Assembly (NCBI GenBank): GCA_028726465.1 | Contig: JAQYQB010000027.1 | Span: 1 to 64,000 of the forward strand | Reading direction: 5' to 3' | From: Mycobacteriaceae bacterium | Lineage (GTDB): Bacteria > Actinomycetota > Actinomycetes > Mycobacteriales > Mycobacteriaceae | Length of the DNA stretch: 64,000 nt | Part shown: piece by piece, positions 1-7,444 of the stretch | Numbering within the stretch: the stretch's first letter is position 1 | Layout of the letters: the number at the start of each line of letters is the position of its first letter | The notes under the pieces: generated by a model | What the model saw: the letters and a program-made list of their open reading frames with translations, nothing else | Told to the model about the DNA's origin: nothing | Databases searched by the model: none | Program-made: the position numbers and the translations under genes

Positions 1-73
1 GCCCCTATAGCTCAGTGGATAGAGCAGCGGGTTTCTACCCCGCGTGTCCCGGGTTCGAATCCTGGTGGGGGCA
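1..73 (+). tRNA. tRNA-Arg (anticodon TCT)
   Basis: A cloverleaf starts at the first base. The 7-bp acceptor stem pairs 1-7 with 66-72. The anticodon arm is GCGGG / TTTCTAC / CCCGC, which gives anticodon TCT. The T-loop is TTCGAAT. CCA is not fully encoded (ACC then G). A weak hairpin (CCCGtctgagCGGG) follows at about 84-97. Confidence 0.95.
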
Positions 74-98
74 CCGCTTTCTCCCGTCTGAGCGGGAC

Positions 99-104
99 TA
101 AAAT
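99..104 (+). promoter_or_regulatory. -10 box TAAAAT, probable leaderless start
   Basis: TAAAAT ends 7 nt before the ATG at 112, so transcription should begin at or next to the start codon. No Shine-Dalgarno sequence is visible. Confidence 0.5.
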
Positions 105-111
105 AGCAGCC

Positions 112-744
112 ATGGACATCACCCTGGCTACTTTCTCCCACTGGCCCACCGAGCTGACCCCGCCGGGCCTGCGCTTCGATAACTGCTACCCGCCCGCCGC
201 GGACTACCCTTCGGCCCGCAACGCGGTGCTGACCGGCCAGTACCCGCAACGCCGCGCGCGCTACCGCATCTCCGACGTCTTCGCCGACGCCGGCTGGCGC
301 GTCACCGAGGGCGCAGAGCCCGCCCAGCCGGGCGAGAACGTCTTCCGCCTGTGGGAGGAGCCGGGCTCGCTGCCGGATACCGGCGTCGTGGCCGTGGCCA
401 CGCTCAGCGATTCCCCGGGGCCCATGAGCATCTTCTGGCCCGGTGTGGCCGAAGGCGGCACCTCCCAGGAGCTGGTCTCCCCCATGGATCTCGCGCCCAC
501 CCTGGCGGCCATCGCGGGCCTGGACGTGCGCCCGAACGCGCGCCTGTCCTTCGACGGGCTCAACCTCATCCCGGTCATCCGCTACGGGGCGTCCGGGCAC
601 GCCGCGCTCTTTTTCGACAACGGCATCCGGATGCAGGACGCCAGCCTCATCGACGGCCACGCGAGCAAAGAATCCCGCCGGGCGGCCCTGCAGGAAGAGT
701 GGGACACCTGGCGGGAATTCATGGACTTCGGCCCGCTGCAGTAG
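112..744 (+). CDS. Short, degenerate sulfatase-like protein
   Basis: The 210-residue product has the two landmarks of the sulfatase/alkaline phosphatase superfamily. One is a PSAR-NAVLTGQYP stretch at about residues 42-56, resembling the sulfatase active-site motif C/S-x-P-S-R...LTGRYP. The other is a 'SPMDLAPTLAAIAGL' stretch at about 127-141, typical of the late part of these enzymes. Family members are usually 450-600 residues, so most of the catalytic core is missing. The position of the catalytic Cys/Ser is occupied by Asp or Tyr, with an extra Ala between PS and R. Metal-binding residues are not evident. It is probably not a working sulfatase: either a decayed relic or a repurposed domain. 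The gene is intact, has a plausible leaderless promoter, and converges on pspC-like 758-949. Confidence 0.5.
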   Translation: MDITLATFSHWPTELTPPGLRFDNCYPPAADYPSARNAVLTGQYPQRRARYRISDVFADAGWRVTEGAEPAQPGENVFRLWEEPGSLPDTGVVAVATLSDSPGPMSIFWPGVAEGGTSQELVSPMDLAPTLAAIAGLDVRPNARLSFDGLNLIPVIRYGASGHAALFFDNGIRMQDASLIDGHASKESRRAALQEEWDTWREFMDFGPLQ

Positions 745-757
745 CGCGGGGCCGGGC

Positions 758-949
758 CTAGGCCTGCGGGCCTTCCGGCATGCAGATCCACAGCACGATG
801 TAGATGGCCAGGCCCCAGGCGCCGCCCAGCGTGGCGATGGCGAACAGGGCGCGCACCAGGGTGGCATCCACGTTGTAGGTCTCGGCGATGCCGCCGCACA
901 CGCCGGCGACGTAGCGGTCGGTGGTGGAGCGGTGGAGTTTGTCGTTCAT
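758..949 (-). CDS. PspC-domain small membrane protein
   Basis: The 63-residue protein is almost entirely a PspC domain. It starts with a short charged segment and a conserved 'R...AGVCGGIAETY' motif near residues 12-25, followed by one hydrophobic helix at about 35-57 ending in a 'WICMP' turn. The family acts at the cytoplasmic membrane and was named after phage-shock protein C. Stand-alone PspC domains are common in actinobacteria and their roles are mostly unproven. An AAGGAG lies about 13 nt before the ATG, across a run of seven C. It converges with the sulfatase-like gene. Confidence 0.8.
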   Translation of the reverse strand: MNDKLHRSTTDRYVAGVCGGIAETYNVDATLVRALFAIATLGGAWGLAIYIVLWICMPEGPQA

Positions 950-1123
950 GGGGGGGTATTTCTCCTTCTTAGGGGTCGGGGTTTTCCTTTCACCTTCTAT
1001 TCAACCGTGGATTGTCCCGCAGCGCATCAGGGTTTTTCCCTGAACTAACCCGGATCTTTTCGCTAGGCTGAGTGGCACCGCCTAAGGTCGAACGCACCAT
1101 CCGCGAAAGGACTTGAACCCGCT

Positions 1124-1936
1124 ATGCCGAAAAAATCCGGACTGCTTGCCCCCACCCGCCATTCCTATGCCCTGATCACCGGCGCCAGCCAGGGCATCGG
1201 TGAGGCCATGGCCCGCGACCTGGCCGCGCTGGGCCACAACGTGGTCTTGGTCGCCCGGCGCAAGGAGGTGCTGGACAAGATCGCGGGCGAGCTCAGCGCG
1301 GCCCACGACGTCGAGGCCGTGGCTTTCGATGCCGACCTCTCCCGCGCCGAGGACGTCGACCGGCTCCTCGAGTTCATCCGCGGCCGGGAGGTGAGCATCC
1401 TGGTCAATTCGGCCGGCATCGCTAGCTTTGGCCCGTTCATGGAGCAGGACTTCGGCCACGAGACCGACCAGTTCCAGCTCAACGCCACGGCCGTGCACCG
1501 GATTACCCGCGCGGCGCTGGAGCAGATGCTGCCGCGGCGGCGCGGCGCCATCTGCAACGTGGGCTCGGCGGCCGGCAACATCCCCATCCCCAACAACGCC
1601 ACCTACGTCTTCACCAAGGCCGGCGTCAACGCCTTCACGGAGGCACTGCATTACGAGCTGGCCGGCAGCGGCGTCAGCTGCACGCTGCTCGCGCCCGGCC
1701 CGGTCCGGGACGCCGTCGTCCCCGCGGAGGAGCAGTCCATCGTGGACAAGGTCGTGCCGGATTTCCTGTGGACGACCTACGAGTCCTGCTCGCAGGAAAC
1801 CCTGGCGGCCATGGCCCGCAACCAGCGCCGCGTGGTGCCGGGACCGCTGTCCAAGGCGATGAATACGATTAGCCAGGTGCTGCCGACCCCGCTTATCGCG
1901 CCGCTGGTGGGCAAGTTCTACTCGCAGATGGGGTAG
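1124..1936 (+). CDS. Short-chain dehydrogenase/reductase (SDR family)
   Basis: This is a classical SDR of 270 residues. The Rossmann motif TGASQGIG lies at about residues 19-26, the NSAG motif at about 95-98, a structural Ser in 'NVGSAAG' near 148, and the catalytic YxxxK as Y-VFT-K at about 159-163. It should be a cytosolic NAD(P)-dependent oxidoreductase. The substrate cannot be read from sequence. An AAAGGA lies 13 nt before the ATG, rather far, and a TAGGCT -10-like box lies near 1063. The gene ends 14 bp before orn. Confidence 0.88.
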   Translation: MPKKSGLLAPTRHSYALITGASQGIGEAMARDLAALGHNVVLVARRKEVLDKIAGELSAAHDVEAVAFDADLSRAEDVDRLLEFIRGREVSILVNSAGIASFGPFMEQDFGHETDQFQLNATAVHRITRAALEQMLPRRRGAICNVGSAAGNIPIPNNATYVFTKAGVNAFTEALHYELAGSGVSCTLLAPGPVRDAVVPAEEQSIVDKVVPDFLWTTYESCSQETLAAMARNQRRVVPGPLSKAMNTISQVLPTPLIAPLVGKFYSQMG

Positions 1937-1937
1937 C

Positions 1938-1943
1938 TAGACT
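1938..1943 (+). promoter_or_regulatory. -10 box TAGACT of orn
   Basis: TAGACT is followed by 7 nt and then the ATG at 1951. This favours 1951 over the in-frame GTG at 1945 and suggests a leaderless orn transcript independent of the SDR gene. Confidence 0.6.
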
Positions 1944-1950
1944 GGTGGTT

Positions 1951-2589
1951 ATGCATAGCCAAGAGATAGCCCCCAAACACGACCGCCTGGTGTGGATCGA
2001 TCTGGAAATGACCGGTCTGGATCCGGACCGCCACGTCATCGTGGAGGTCGCGGCCGTTATCACCGACGGCAACCTGAACATCCTGGGCGAGGGCATCGAC
2101 CTCGTCGTCCACGCCACCGAGGAGGAGCTGGCGCAGATGGACGACGTGGTTACCGAGATGCACGCCAACTCCGGGCTGGATACCGAAATCCGCGCCTCCC
2201 ACACTACCGTCGAGCAGGCCGAGCAGGCCGTCCTCGAGCTGGTCGCGGCGCACTGCGACCCGGAGCACCCCGCCCCGCTGGCCGGCAATTCCATCGCCAC
2301 GGACCGCAGCTTCATCCGGCGCTACATGCCCCGGCTGGATCAGGCGCTGCATTACCGCATGATCGATGTCTCCACCATCAAGGAGCTGGCACGACGCTGG
2401 CACCCGAAGGCGTATTTCCACCAGCCGGATAAGGGGCTGGCCCACCGCGCGCTGCAGGACATCGTGGAGTCCATCCGCGAGCTGGACTACTACCGCCGCA
2501 GCGTCTTCCGCACCGACGGCGGCCCGGACAGCGGCCAGGCCCTCGAGGCGAAGGCCGAAAGCACCCACGCTTACCAGGCGTTTTTGTAA
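1951..2589 (+). CDS. orn: Oligoribonuclease
   Basis: Orn is the 3'-5' exonuclease that finishes RNA decay by degrading 2-5-nt oligoribonucleotides, including pGpG. The 212-residue protein has the DEDDh motifs in order. ExoI is '[10 protein letters not shown]' near residues 15-24, ExoII is '[10 protein letters not shown]' near 111-120, and ExoIII is H-R-A-L-x-D near 166-171. Length matches the family (about 180-215). The start at 1951 is chosen because the -10 box leaves room only for a leaderless ATG there. The next gene downstream is tRNA-His. Confidence 0.95.
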   Translation: MHSQEIAPKHDRLVWIDLEMTGLDPDRHVIVEVAAVITDGNLNILGEGIDLVVHATEEELAQMDDVVTEMHANSGLDTEIRASHTTVEQAEQAVLELVAAHCDPEHPAPLAGNSIATDRSFIRRYMPRLDQALHYRMIDVSTIKELARRWHPKAYFHQPDKGLAHRALQDIVESIRELDYYRRSVFRTDGGPDSGQALEAKAESTHAYQAFL

Positions 2590-2636
2590 TTCGCCATTGA
2601 TGGGTTAACCTAAATAGCGCTGCTAAGGCAGCGATG

Positions 2637-2712
2637 GTGGCTGTAGTTCAGCTGGTAGAGCACCAGGTTGTGATCCTGGGTGTCGCGGGTTCGAGCCCCG
2701 TCAGCCACCCCA
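2637..2712 (+). tRNA. tRNA-His (anticodon GTG)
   Basis: The acceptor stem GTGGCTG pairs with CAGCCAC. The extra 5' G at 2636 faces C2709, as expected for tRNA-His. The anticodon arm is CCAGG / TTGTGAT / CCTGG (anticodon GTG). The CCA end is encoded (2710-2712). Confidence 0.96.
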
Positions 2713-2718
2713 AAGTTA

Positions 2719-2750
2719 AAGCAGGTCAAGGATTCCTTGGCCTGCTTTTT
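2719..2750. terminator. Intrinsic terminator after tRNA-His, usable in both directions
   Basis: An AAGCAGGtCAAGG / CCTTGgCCTGCTT hairpin is followed by a T tract on the plus strand and by TTTAACTTT on the minus strand. It can end both tRNA-His and the convergent monooxygenase gene. Confidence 0.85.
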
Positions 2751-2758
2751 GCTATTGC

Positions 2759-3715
2759 TTACTGTTGCGCAAGGAGCCTTTCGCTCTCGGCCCGGCCGGC
2801 GCGGTCCGGGATATCACCCGTCACCAAGAACTCTTCCACGCCCAGCTGGCTAGCAATTGCCGCTAGCTCCCGACGCACTGCGCCCGGCGTGCCGACGACG
2901 TGGTGGGCCTGGATGTCGCGCATGCGGGCGCGCTGCTGGCTGGTCATCGCGGCGAGATCCAGGTCCGCGGCCGGCACCAGCGGGCTAAACCGGCCGGTGG
3001 ATTGGGCCATCGCCTGGGCGTAGGCCTCCGGGGCCAGCAGATCCGCGGCCTTTTCCTCTGTTTCCGCCACCGCGATATTCAGCGAGGAAATCACGTGCGG
3101 GGCGGGGCAAAACTCGCTGGATCGGAAGTTCGCGCGGTAGGTCTGGGCGGCCTTTAACTGGTTGGCCACCGGCCCGCCCAGGATGACGCCCAGCCCTAAG
3201 CGCCCGGCGGTGCGCGCGGAGGCGTAGCCGGCCAGCAGGAACAGGCCCACGTCGCCCTCGAGGCGCGGGCGGGCGGTCACGGCGGCATCGCCGCGCAGGT
3301 AGGACAGGAGCTCGTCTAGGTCGTCGCCGTAGCGCTCCCGGGCCTTGGGGTCTTGCCGAAGTGCGGCGCGCACCGGGGCGGTAAAGCCGACGGAATTGCC
3401 CAGGCCGATGTCCACCCTGCCCGGGTACAGCGCCGCCAGCGTCGCCACCTGCTCCGCGATGAGGAAGGGCGAGTGCCCGGGCACCATGATGCCCGCCGTG
3501 CCCACGCGCAGGCGCTGCGTGGCCGCCGCCGCGTGCGCCGCCATTAGTGCTGGCTGCCCGCTGGGGATGCCGTCGACGCCGTGGTGCTCGGCGACGGTGA
3601 AGCGCTCGAAGCCTAAGGACTCGACGTGCCGGGCGTGCTCGGCGACCCCGCGCAAGGTCTCGGCCTCCGTTTCGGCCGGGGTTGCCGCGGCCCTATCTAA
3701 GACAGAAAAACGCAT
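2759..3715 (-). CDS. LLM-class flavin-dependent oxidoreductase (MsnO8-like)
   Basis: This is a luciferase-like monooxygenase of 318 residues if it starts at the ATG 3715. It opens with 'MRFSVLD', followed by 'VAEHHG' near residues 42-47, 'LRVGTAGIMVPGHSP' near 70-84, and 'GRVDIGLGNS' near 101-110, a barrel pattern typical of FMN- or F420-dependent members. The substrate is unknown. The start is unusual: GGGGAG and the ATG at 3715 lie in the 3' arm of a perfect 12-bp hairpin, and an in-frame ATG at 3733 sits in its loop. A TTG at 3760 also stays in frame. The gene lies downstream of ldt on the same strand. Confidence 0.8.
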   Translation of the reverse strand: MRFSVLDRAAATPAETEAETLRGVAEHARHVESLGFERFTVAEHHGVDGIPSGQPALMAAHAAAATQRLRVGTAGIMVPGHSPFLIAEQVATLAALYPGRVDIGLGNSVGFTAPVRAALRQDPKARERYGDDLDELLSYLRGDAAVTARPRLEGDVGLFLLAGYASARTAGRLGLGVILGGPVANQLKAAQTYRANFRSSEFCPAPHVISSLNIAVAETEEKAADLLAPEAYAQAMAQSTGRFSPLVPAADLDLAAMTSQQRARMRDIQAHHVVGTPGAVRRELAAIASQLGVEEFLVTGDIPDRAGRAESERLLAQQ

Positions 3716-3752
3716 GCTCCCCACGGTAGTCATCGGCCGCGGGGAGCATGCG
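3704..3752 (-). terminator. Terminator hairpin overlapping the monooxygenase start
   Basis: Arms 3741-3752 and 3711-3722 form a perfect 12-bp inverted repeat with an 18-nt loop. On the minus strand it is followed by TTTTTCTGTC. It sits 29 nt after the ldt stop. The 3' arm contains the GGGGAG and ATG of the next gene. Confidence 0.75.
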
Positions 3753-3781
3753 CTCCGCAAAGGTTGAGTTGGCTGGGCGGG

Positions 3782-4990
3782 CTAGGCGTTGCCCGCCTTC
3801 CAGTCCTCCCAGGACATGTTCCAGTCGCCGAGCCCGTCGTAGGGCGAGAGCACCCCGCCGGAGGTGTTCTTGACCAGGACGATGTCGCCGCGGCCGACCA
3901 CCTGCTGGAACCACTGGGCGGCCTCCGGGGTGACGTTGATACAGCCGTGCGAGGTGTTGGTGTTGCCCTGCGCCCAGACCGACCACGGGGCGGAGTGGAC
4001 GTAGATGCCCGAATAGGACATCTGCGTGGCATAGTCGACGACGGTCTGGTAGCCGCCGGCATCGAGAGCCAGGCCGAAGGTCGTGGAGTCCATCATGAGC
4101 TGATCGTGCTCGTCGCCGATGATGTAGCGGCCGTTCGGGGTGGCGTACTGGCCGTCGCGGCCCAGCGAGACCGGGATCTCGCGCAGCAGCTCCTGGTTCT
4201 TGTAGACCCGCATGGTCTTGGTGTTGTCGTCCACGATGGAGATGACCCGGTCGCCGATGGTGAAGCTGGCCTCGTTGTTGGAGCCGCCGAAAATCTTGTT
4301 ACCCAGGTCGACGCCCTCGATCTCCGCCTTCGCGGTCACCTTCGTACCCGGCTCCCAGTACTCCTTCGGACGCCAGCGGACCTCGTAGTCGTTGACCCAG
4401 TGGAACGCGCCCTCGACCGCCGGGGAGGTCTCCACCGTCAGGGCCTCCTCGGCCTTCTTGCGGTCCGGCACGGGCACGCCGAAGCGGAAGTTCACGGTCT
4501 GCCCGACACCGACCTCGGCGCCGTCCAGCGGGGCCATGGCCACGTCCACGGTGCCGTTGGCCTCCGGGGTGGTGAACTGGACGGTCTTTTCCTTGCCGTT
4601 CTCGTCCTTGGCGTAGATGGTGTAGGTCCGGTTGTAGCCCAGCGTCTCGTCGCTCGACCAGGTCTTGCCGTCCTCCGAGAGCTTCTCTGCCACGACGTAG
4701 CCCTGCTCGTTGGTCATGGTGACGGTTTCCAGCCCCTTGCCCAGGGACTTCACGGTCACGGGTGTGAAGGGATCGACGTCTTCGGCCCCGTCCTTGACCG
4801 AGAATTCCGGAGCCTTCTTCTCCTTCTTGGCCACGCTGGTGGCACCGGCTTCCGATGCCTCACTGACCTCCGGCGCCCCCGCGTCCTGGCCTTCGGGATC
4901 ACCAATCGTGCACGCGGCCAGCGAGACCGCCGTAACCGACGCAATCACCGTCACTGCGCCACGGCGCAGCAGCGAAATCGTCCTAGTCAA
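3782..4990 (-). CDS. L,D-transpeptidase lipoprotein
   Basis: This extracytoplasmic enzyme makes 3-3 (mDAP-mDAP) peptidoglycan crosslinks. The 402-residue protein starts with a lipoprotein signal peptide and lipobox LAAC (Cys about residue 26). It is followed by an acidic, low-complexity spacer, two Ig-like regions, and a C-terminal YkuD domain with the motif H...SHGCINV, catalytic Cys350. This layout matches the mycobacterial LdtMt2 / LppS type. The start is TTG at 4990, because no ATG or GTG in frame gives a signal peptide. Three 12-bp near-repeats lie 31-66 nt upstream. A terminator hairpin follows the stop. Confidence 0.92.
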   Translation of the reverse strand: MTRTISLLRRGAVTVIASVTAVSLAACTIGDPEGQDAGAPEVSEASEAGATSVAKKEKKAPEFSVKDGAEDVDPFTPVTVKSLGKGLETVTMTNEQGYVVAEKLSEDGKTWSSDETLGYNRTYTIYAKDENGKEKTVQFTTPEANGTVDVAMAPLDGAEVGVGQTVNFRFGVPVPDRKKAEEALTVETSPAVEGAFHWVNDYEVRWRPKEYWEPGTKVTAKAEIEGVDLGNKIFGGSNNEASFTIGDRVISIVDDNTKTMRVYKNQELLREIPVSLGRDGQYATPNGRYIIGDEHDQLMMDSTTFGLALDAGGYQTVVDYATQMSYSGIYVHSAPWSVWAQGNTNTSHGCINVTPEAAQWFQQVVGRGDIVLVKNTSGGVLSPYDGLGDWNMSWEDWKAGNA

Positions 4991-5314
4991 AACTCAAAAC
5001 CCTTATCTAGCCTGGTTCTTTCAACCTGCAAGTCAACCTGCGAGTCAGCCGCCGAGCCGCCTTCGTCGCGGACTCGTCACCCAATCTCACTAACCATATC
5101 GACAAAATGGCCCCAAGTTGTACACAAAATTGACGCTCCGAGCACTTTGATACCTAATCGTTGCATTCCGAATGAAGCGCGCAATAACGTTGCGTTAATA
5201 GCCCGTAAAAACCTGGGATGACCAGCCGATTTTACTATTTTCTTTGAAGGGGTTAAAGTTATTTTCCGTTGCAAGGACAGCGGCCGAGAGATTGGCTCAA
5301 GTTTTTGAAACAAT
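4991..5314. other. Intergenic region between ldt and tRNA-Lys
   Basis: This 324-bp region is AT-richer than its surroundings. It holds the ldt leader with a TAGATA box near 5008, the 12-bp repeats at 5021-5056, and presumably the tRNA-Lys promoter near 5230-5310. I see no gene in it. Confidence 0.6.
5021..5056. repeat. Three imperfect 12-bp tandem repeats upstream of ldt
   Basis: The units are tcaacctgcaag, tcaacctgcgag and tcagccgccgag. The first two differ at one base and the third at three to four. They may be an iterated regulator site. Confidence 0.5.
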
Positions 5315-5390
<76 letters not shown>

Positions 5391-5393
5391 CCT

Positions 5394-5434
5394 CCCCCGC
5401 GGGCCGTGATTTCACTGGCCAGCGGGGGCTTTTT
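5394..5434 (+). terminator. Intrinsic terminator after tRNA-Lys
   Basis: The stem pairs CCCCCGC with GCGGGGG, with an inner GGCC/GGCC pairing. It is followed by CTTTTTGGTTTT. Confidence 0.85.
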
Positions 5435-5464
5435 GGTTTTGCACCACCCAGATTTCCTCGCCGG

Positions 5465-6742
5465 CTAGATTTCCTCGCCGGCGATCTCGTAATCCTCGGC
5501 GTCGTGGACGGGAACCTCGGTGCCGTCGGACATCTTCAGGTCGGTCATCCGGTTGTCCGGATCCACCACGCCGATGTCGTGGCCGGACTCGCGCAGGCGG
5601 CGCAGGCCCTCCTTCAGCATGCGCCGGCCCATGCGGTTCGACCCGGTCACGCCGGACATGTCCAGCACCACGGCCTCGTTGTCGAAGTCCTGGTCGGCCA
5701 GCTCGTAGAGGATGGTCTCCGCGGCGTTGAAGTTGATTTGCCCCTGCAGGCGGAAGACGTAGGTGTCTTCTTCCTCGTGGATATCGCGGATGGGCGCGAT
5801 ACCGTAGCGCTCCTCCGTCGACATCAGGTGCAGGCCCATGTCGCGGGAGACCAGTTTGAAGGCCTCTACGCCACGCACGCTGTTGCCTTCCTTATTCAGC
5901 CGCGGCGAGAACGTCGCGATGCCCAACTGGCCCGGCAGCGTACCGATGAGCCCGCCGGCCACGCCCGATTTGGCGGGGATGCCGACCTCGGCCATCCAGC
6001 GGCCGGCGCCGTCGTACATGCCGGCCGAGCTCATCACCGACAGCGTCAGGCGGCACACGTCCGCGTCCAGGATCTTCTCCCCGGTGACCGGCTGGCGGCC
6101 GCCGTTGGCCAGCGTGGCCGACATCACGGCGAGGTCGCGTACGTCGACCAAGAGGGAGCACTGGCGGATATAGGTGGTCACGGCATCGGGGGCCTCGTCC
6201 TCGATGATGCCGTAGTTGCGCAGCATGTGCGCCAGGGACAAGTTGCGGTCGGAGTGCTCCAGCTCGGAGCCGCACACGCGCTCGTCCATGCCGAGCTCCC
6301 GGCCGGCCAGGCGCGACATATAGGAGCGGATGCGCTCGACGCGTTCGTCGACGGTCGAATCCACGCCGTTAATCAACTGCGTGACGGCGATGGCGCCCGC
6401 GTTGATCATCGGGTTGACCGGCCGGTGGTCCTCGGCGTTCAGCGACAGCTCGTTGAAGGCCTCGCCGGAGGGCTCCATGCCGACGATTTCGCGCACCGCT
6501 TCCAGGCCCAGCTCCTGCAGCGCCAGCGCGTAGACGAAGGGCTTGGAGATGGACTGGATGGTAAAGCGCTCCTCCCTATCGCCGGCGCTGTAGACGTTGC
6601 CCGTGGTCGTGCACATGGCCGCGGCCAGGTAGGAGGGGTTGGCGTCGGCCAGCTCGGGGATATAGTCCGCGACGGCGCCGCCGTCGGAATAGCGCACTTT
6701 GTCGAGGATCTCTTCGAGGTAAAAAGGAATCGGAGTTTTCAC
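5465..6742 (-). CDS. glsA: Glutaminase with C-terminal STAS domain
   Basis: This enzyme hydrolyses L-glutamine to glutamate and ammonia. The 425-residue protein has a serine-beta-lactamase-like glutaminase domain (about 1-305) with the S-I-S-K catalytic motif in 'TIQSISKPF'. Further motifs are 'PMINAGAI', 'SLAHMLRNYG' and 'AKSGVAGG'. A STAS domain follows (about 320-405), with 'VFRLQGQINF' and 'VVLDMSGVT'. STAS fusions are known in some bacterial glutaminases, where the domain probably senses a ligand or mediates assembly. The start is GTG 6742: a TAGGCT box ends 7 nt upstream, and longer in-frame readings upstream look non-coding. Confidence 0.92.
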   Translation of the reverse strand: MKTPIPFYLEEILDKVRYSDGGAVADYIPELADANPSYLAAAMCTTTGNVYSAGDREERFTIQSISKPFVYALALQELGLEAVREIVGMEPSGEAFNELSLNAEDHRPVNPMINAGAIAVTQLINGVDSTVDERVERIRSYMSRLAGRELGMDERVCGSELEHSDRNLSLAHMLRNYGIIEDEAPDAVTTYIRQCSLLVDVRDLAVMSATLANGGRQPVTGEKILDADVCRLTLSVMSSAGMYDGAGRWMAEVGIPAKSGVAGGLIGTLPGQLGIATFSPRLNKEGNSVRGVEAFKLVSRDMGLHLMSTEERYGIAPIRDIHEEEDTYVFRLQGQINFNAAETILYELADQDFDNEAVVLDMSGVTGSNRMGRRMLKEGLRRLRESGHDIGVVDPDNRMTDLKMSDGTEVPVHDAEDYEIAGEEI

Positions 6743-6749
6743 CCTGACC

Positions 6750-6755
6750 AGCCTA
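6750..6755 (-). promoter_or_regulatory. -10 box TAGGCT of glsA
   Basis: On the minus strand TAGGCT lies 7 nt before the GTG at 6742, a leaderless arrangement. It is 8 bp away from the divergent pncA -10 box. Confidence 0.6.
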
Positions 6756-6763
6756 CCGACAGT

Positions 6764-6769
6764 TAAACT
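6764..6769 (+). promoter_or_regulatory. -10 box TAAACT of pncA
   Basis: TAAACT lies 7 nt before the ATG at 6777, a leaderless arrangement. Confidence 0.6.
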
Positions 6770-6776
6770 AGTCCTC

Positions 6777-7331
6777 ATGACTACGCACGCCGATGCCCTC
6801 CTCGTCGTCGACGTCCAGCACGACTTCTGCCCCGGCGGCGCGCTCGGCACTGAGCGCGGCAACCTGGTGGCAGACGGCATCGCTGGCGTTATTGCCGACT
6901 ATCCCGCGGTGGTGGCCACCCTGGACTGGCACATCGACCCGGCCGGGCACTTCTCCGACAACCCCGATTTCGTCGACACCTGGCCGGTGCACTGCCTGGC
7001 CGACAGCGAGGGCGCCCGCCTGCACCCGGCGCTGCCGCAGGACCAGATCGACGAATTCTTCTACAAGGGCGCCTACACCGCCGCCTATTCCGGCTTCGAG
7101 GGCGCCAGCCAAGCGGGCACGTCGCTGGCGGACTACCTGCGGGGCCGGGGGATCAAGCGCGTGGACATCGTGGGTATTGCCACCGATCACTGCGTGCGCG
7201 CCACGGCCCTCGATGCCCTCCGCGAAGGCTTCGCCGTCACCGTGCGCCAGGACCTGTGCTCGCCGGTGAGCGAGGAGGCCGCGCAGGCCACCTTCGCCGA
7301 GCTACGCGCCGCCGGGGCCGAGCTGGCCTAA
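6777..7331 (+). CDS. pncA: Nicotinamidase
   Basis: PncA deamidates nicotinamide to nicotinate in NAD salvage and, in relatives, activates pyrazinamide. The 184-residue cysteine hydrolase shows the full triad: Asp12 in 'VDVQHDF', Lys97 in 'FYKGAY' and Cys139 in 'ATDHCVRATA'. The metal ligands are in 'DWHIDPAGHF' (about residues 50-59). Length fits the family. The product feeds pncB at 39421 and then nadE at 54145, so three salvage genes occur within the window. It is divergent from glsA with only 34 bp between them. Confidence 0.95.
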   Translation: MTTHADALLVVDVQHDFCPGGALGTERGNLVADGIAGVIADYPAVVATLDWHIDPAGHFSDNPDFVDTWPVHCLADSEGARLHPALPQDQIDEFFYKGAYTAAYSGFEGASQAGTSLADYLRGRGIKRVDIVGIATDHCVRATALDALREGFAVTVRQDLCSPVSEEAAQATFAELRAAGAELA

Positions 7332-7334
7332 GAC

Positions 7335-7391
7335 CTGTGGATAACCCCGCGTTGTATTCCGTGTAATACAAATTCGGCGAGTTATCCACAG
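7335..7391. repeat. Nested palindrome with two inverted perfect DnaA boxes
   Basis: The outer arms CTGTGGATAAC (7335-7345) and GTTATCCACAG (7381-7391) are perfect inverses and contain DnaA boxes (TTATCCACA). The inner arms TTGTATT (7352-7358) and AATACAA (7365-7371) are also perfect. It lies between the pncA stop and the HNH gene promoter. Confidence 0.85.
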
Positions 7392-7408
7392 CTTCGACCG
7401 CCTGGCTG

Positions 7409-7437
7409 TTGAGTCAGGGCGGCGGGCTTTCTAGCGT
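7409..7437 (+). promoter_or_regulatory. Promoter of the HNH gene
   Basis: A -35 TTGAGT (7409-7414), a 17-bp spacer and a -10 TAGCGT (7432-7437) precede the ATG at 7445 by 7 nt. Confidence 0.6.
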
Positions 7438-7444
7438 GAGGGTC

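Noticed and set aside
3764..5221. A 485-codon open frame antisense to ldt
   Set aside because: It has no family features and lies opposite a gene with clear catalytic motifs. It extends into the AT-rich intergenic region with unrelated composition.
7335..7391. Chromosomal replication origin
   Set aside because: There are only two DnaA boxes, no AT-rich unwinding region and no dnaA, dnaN or rpmH nearby.
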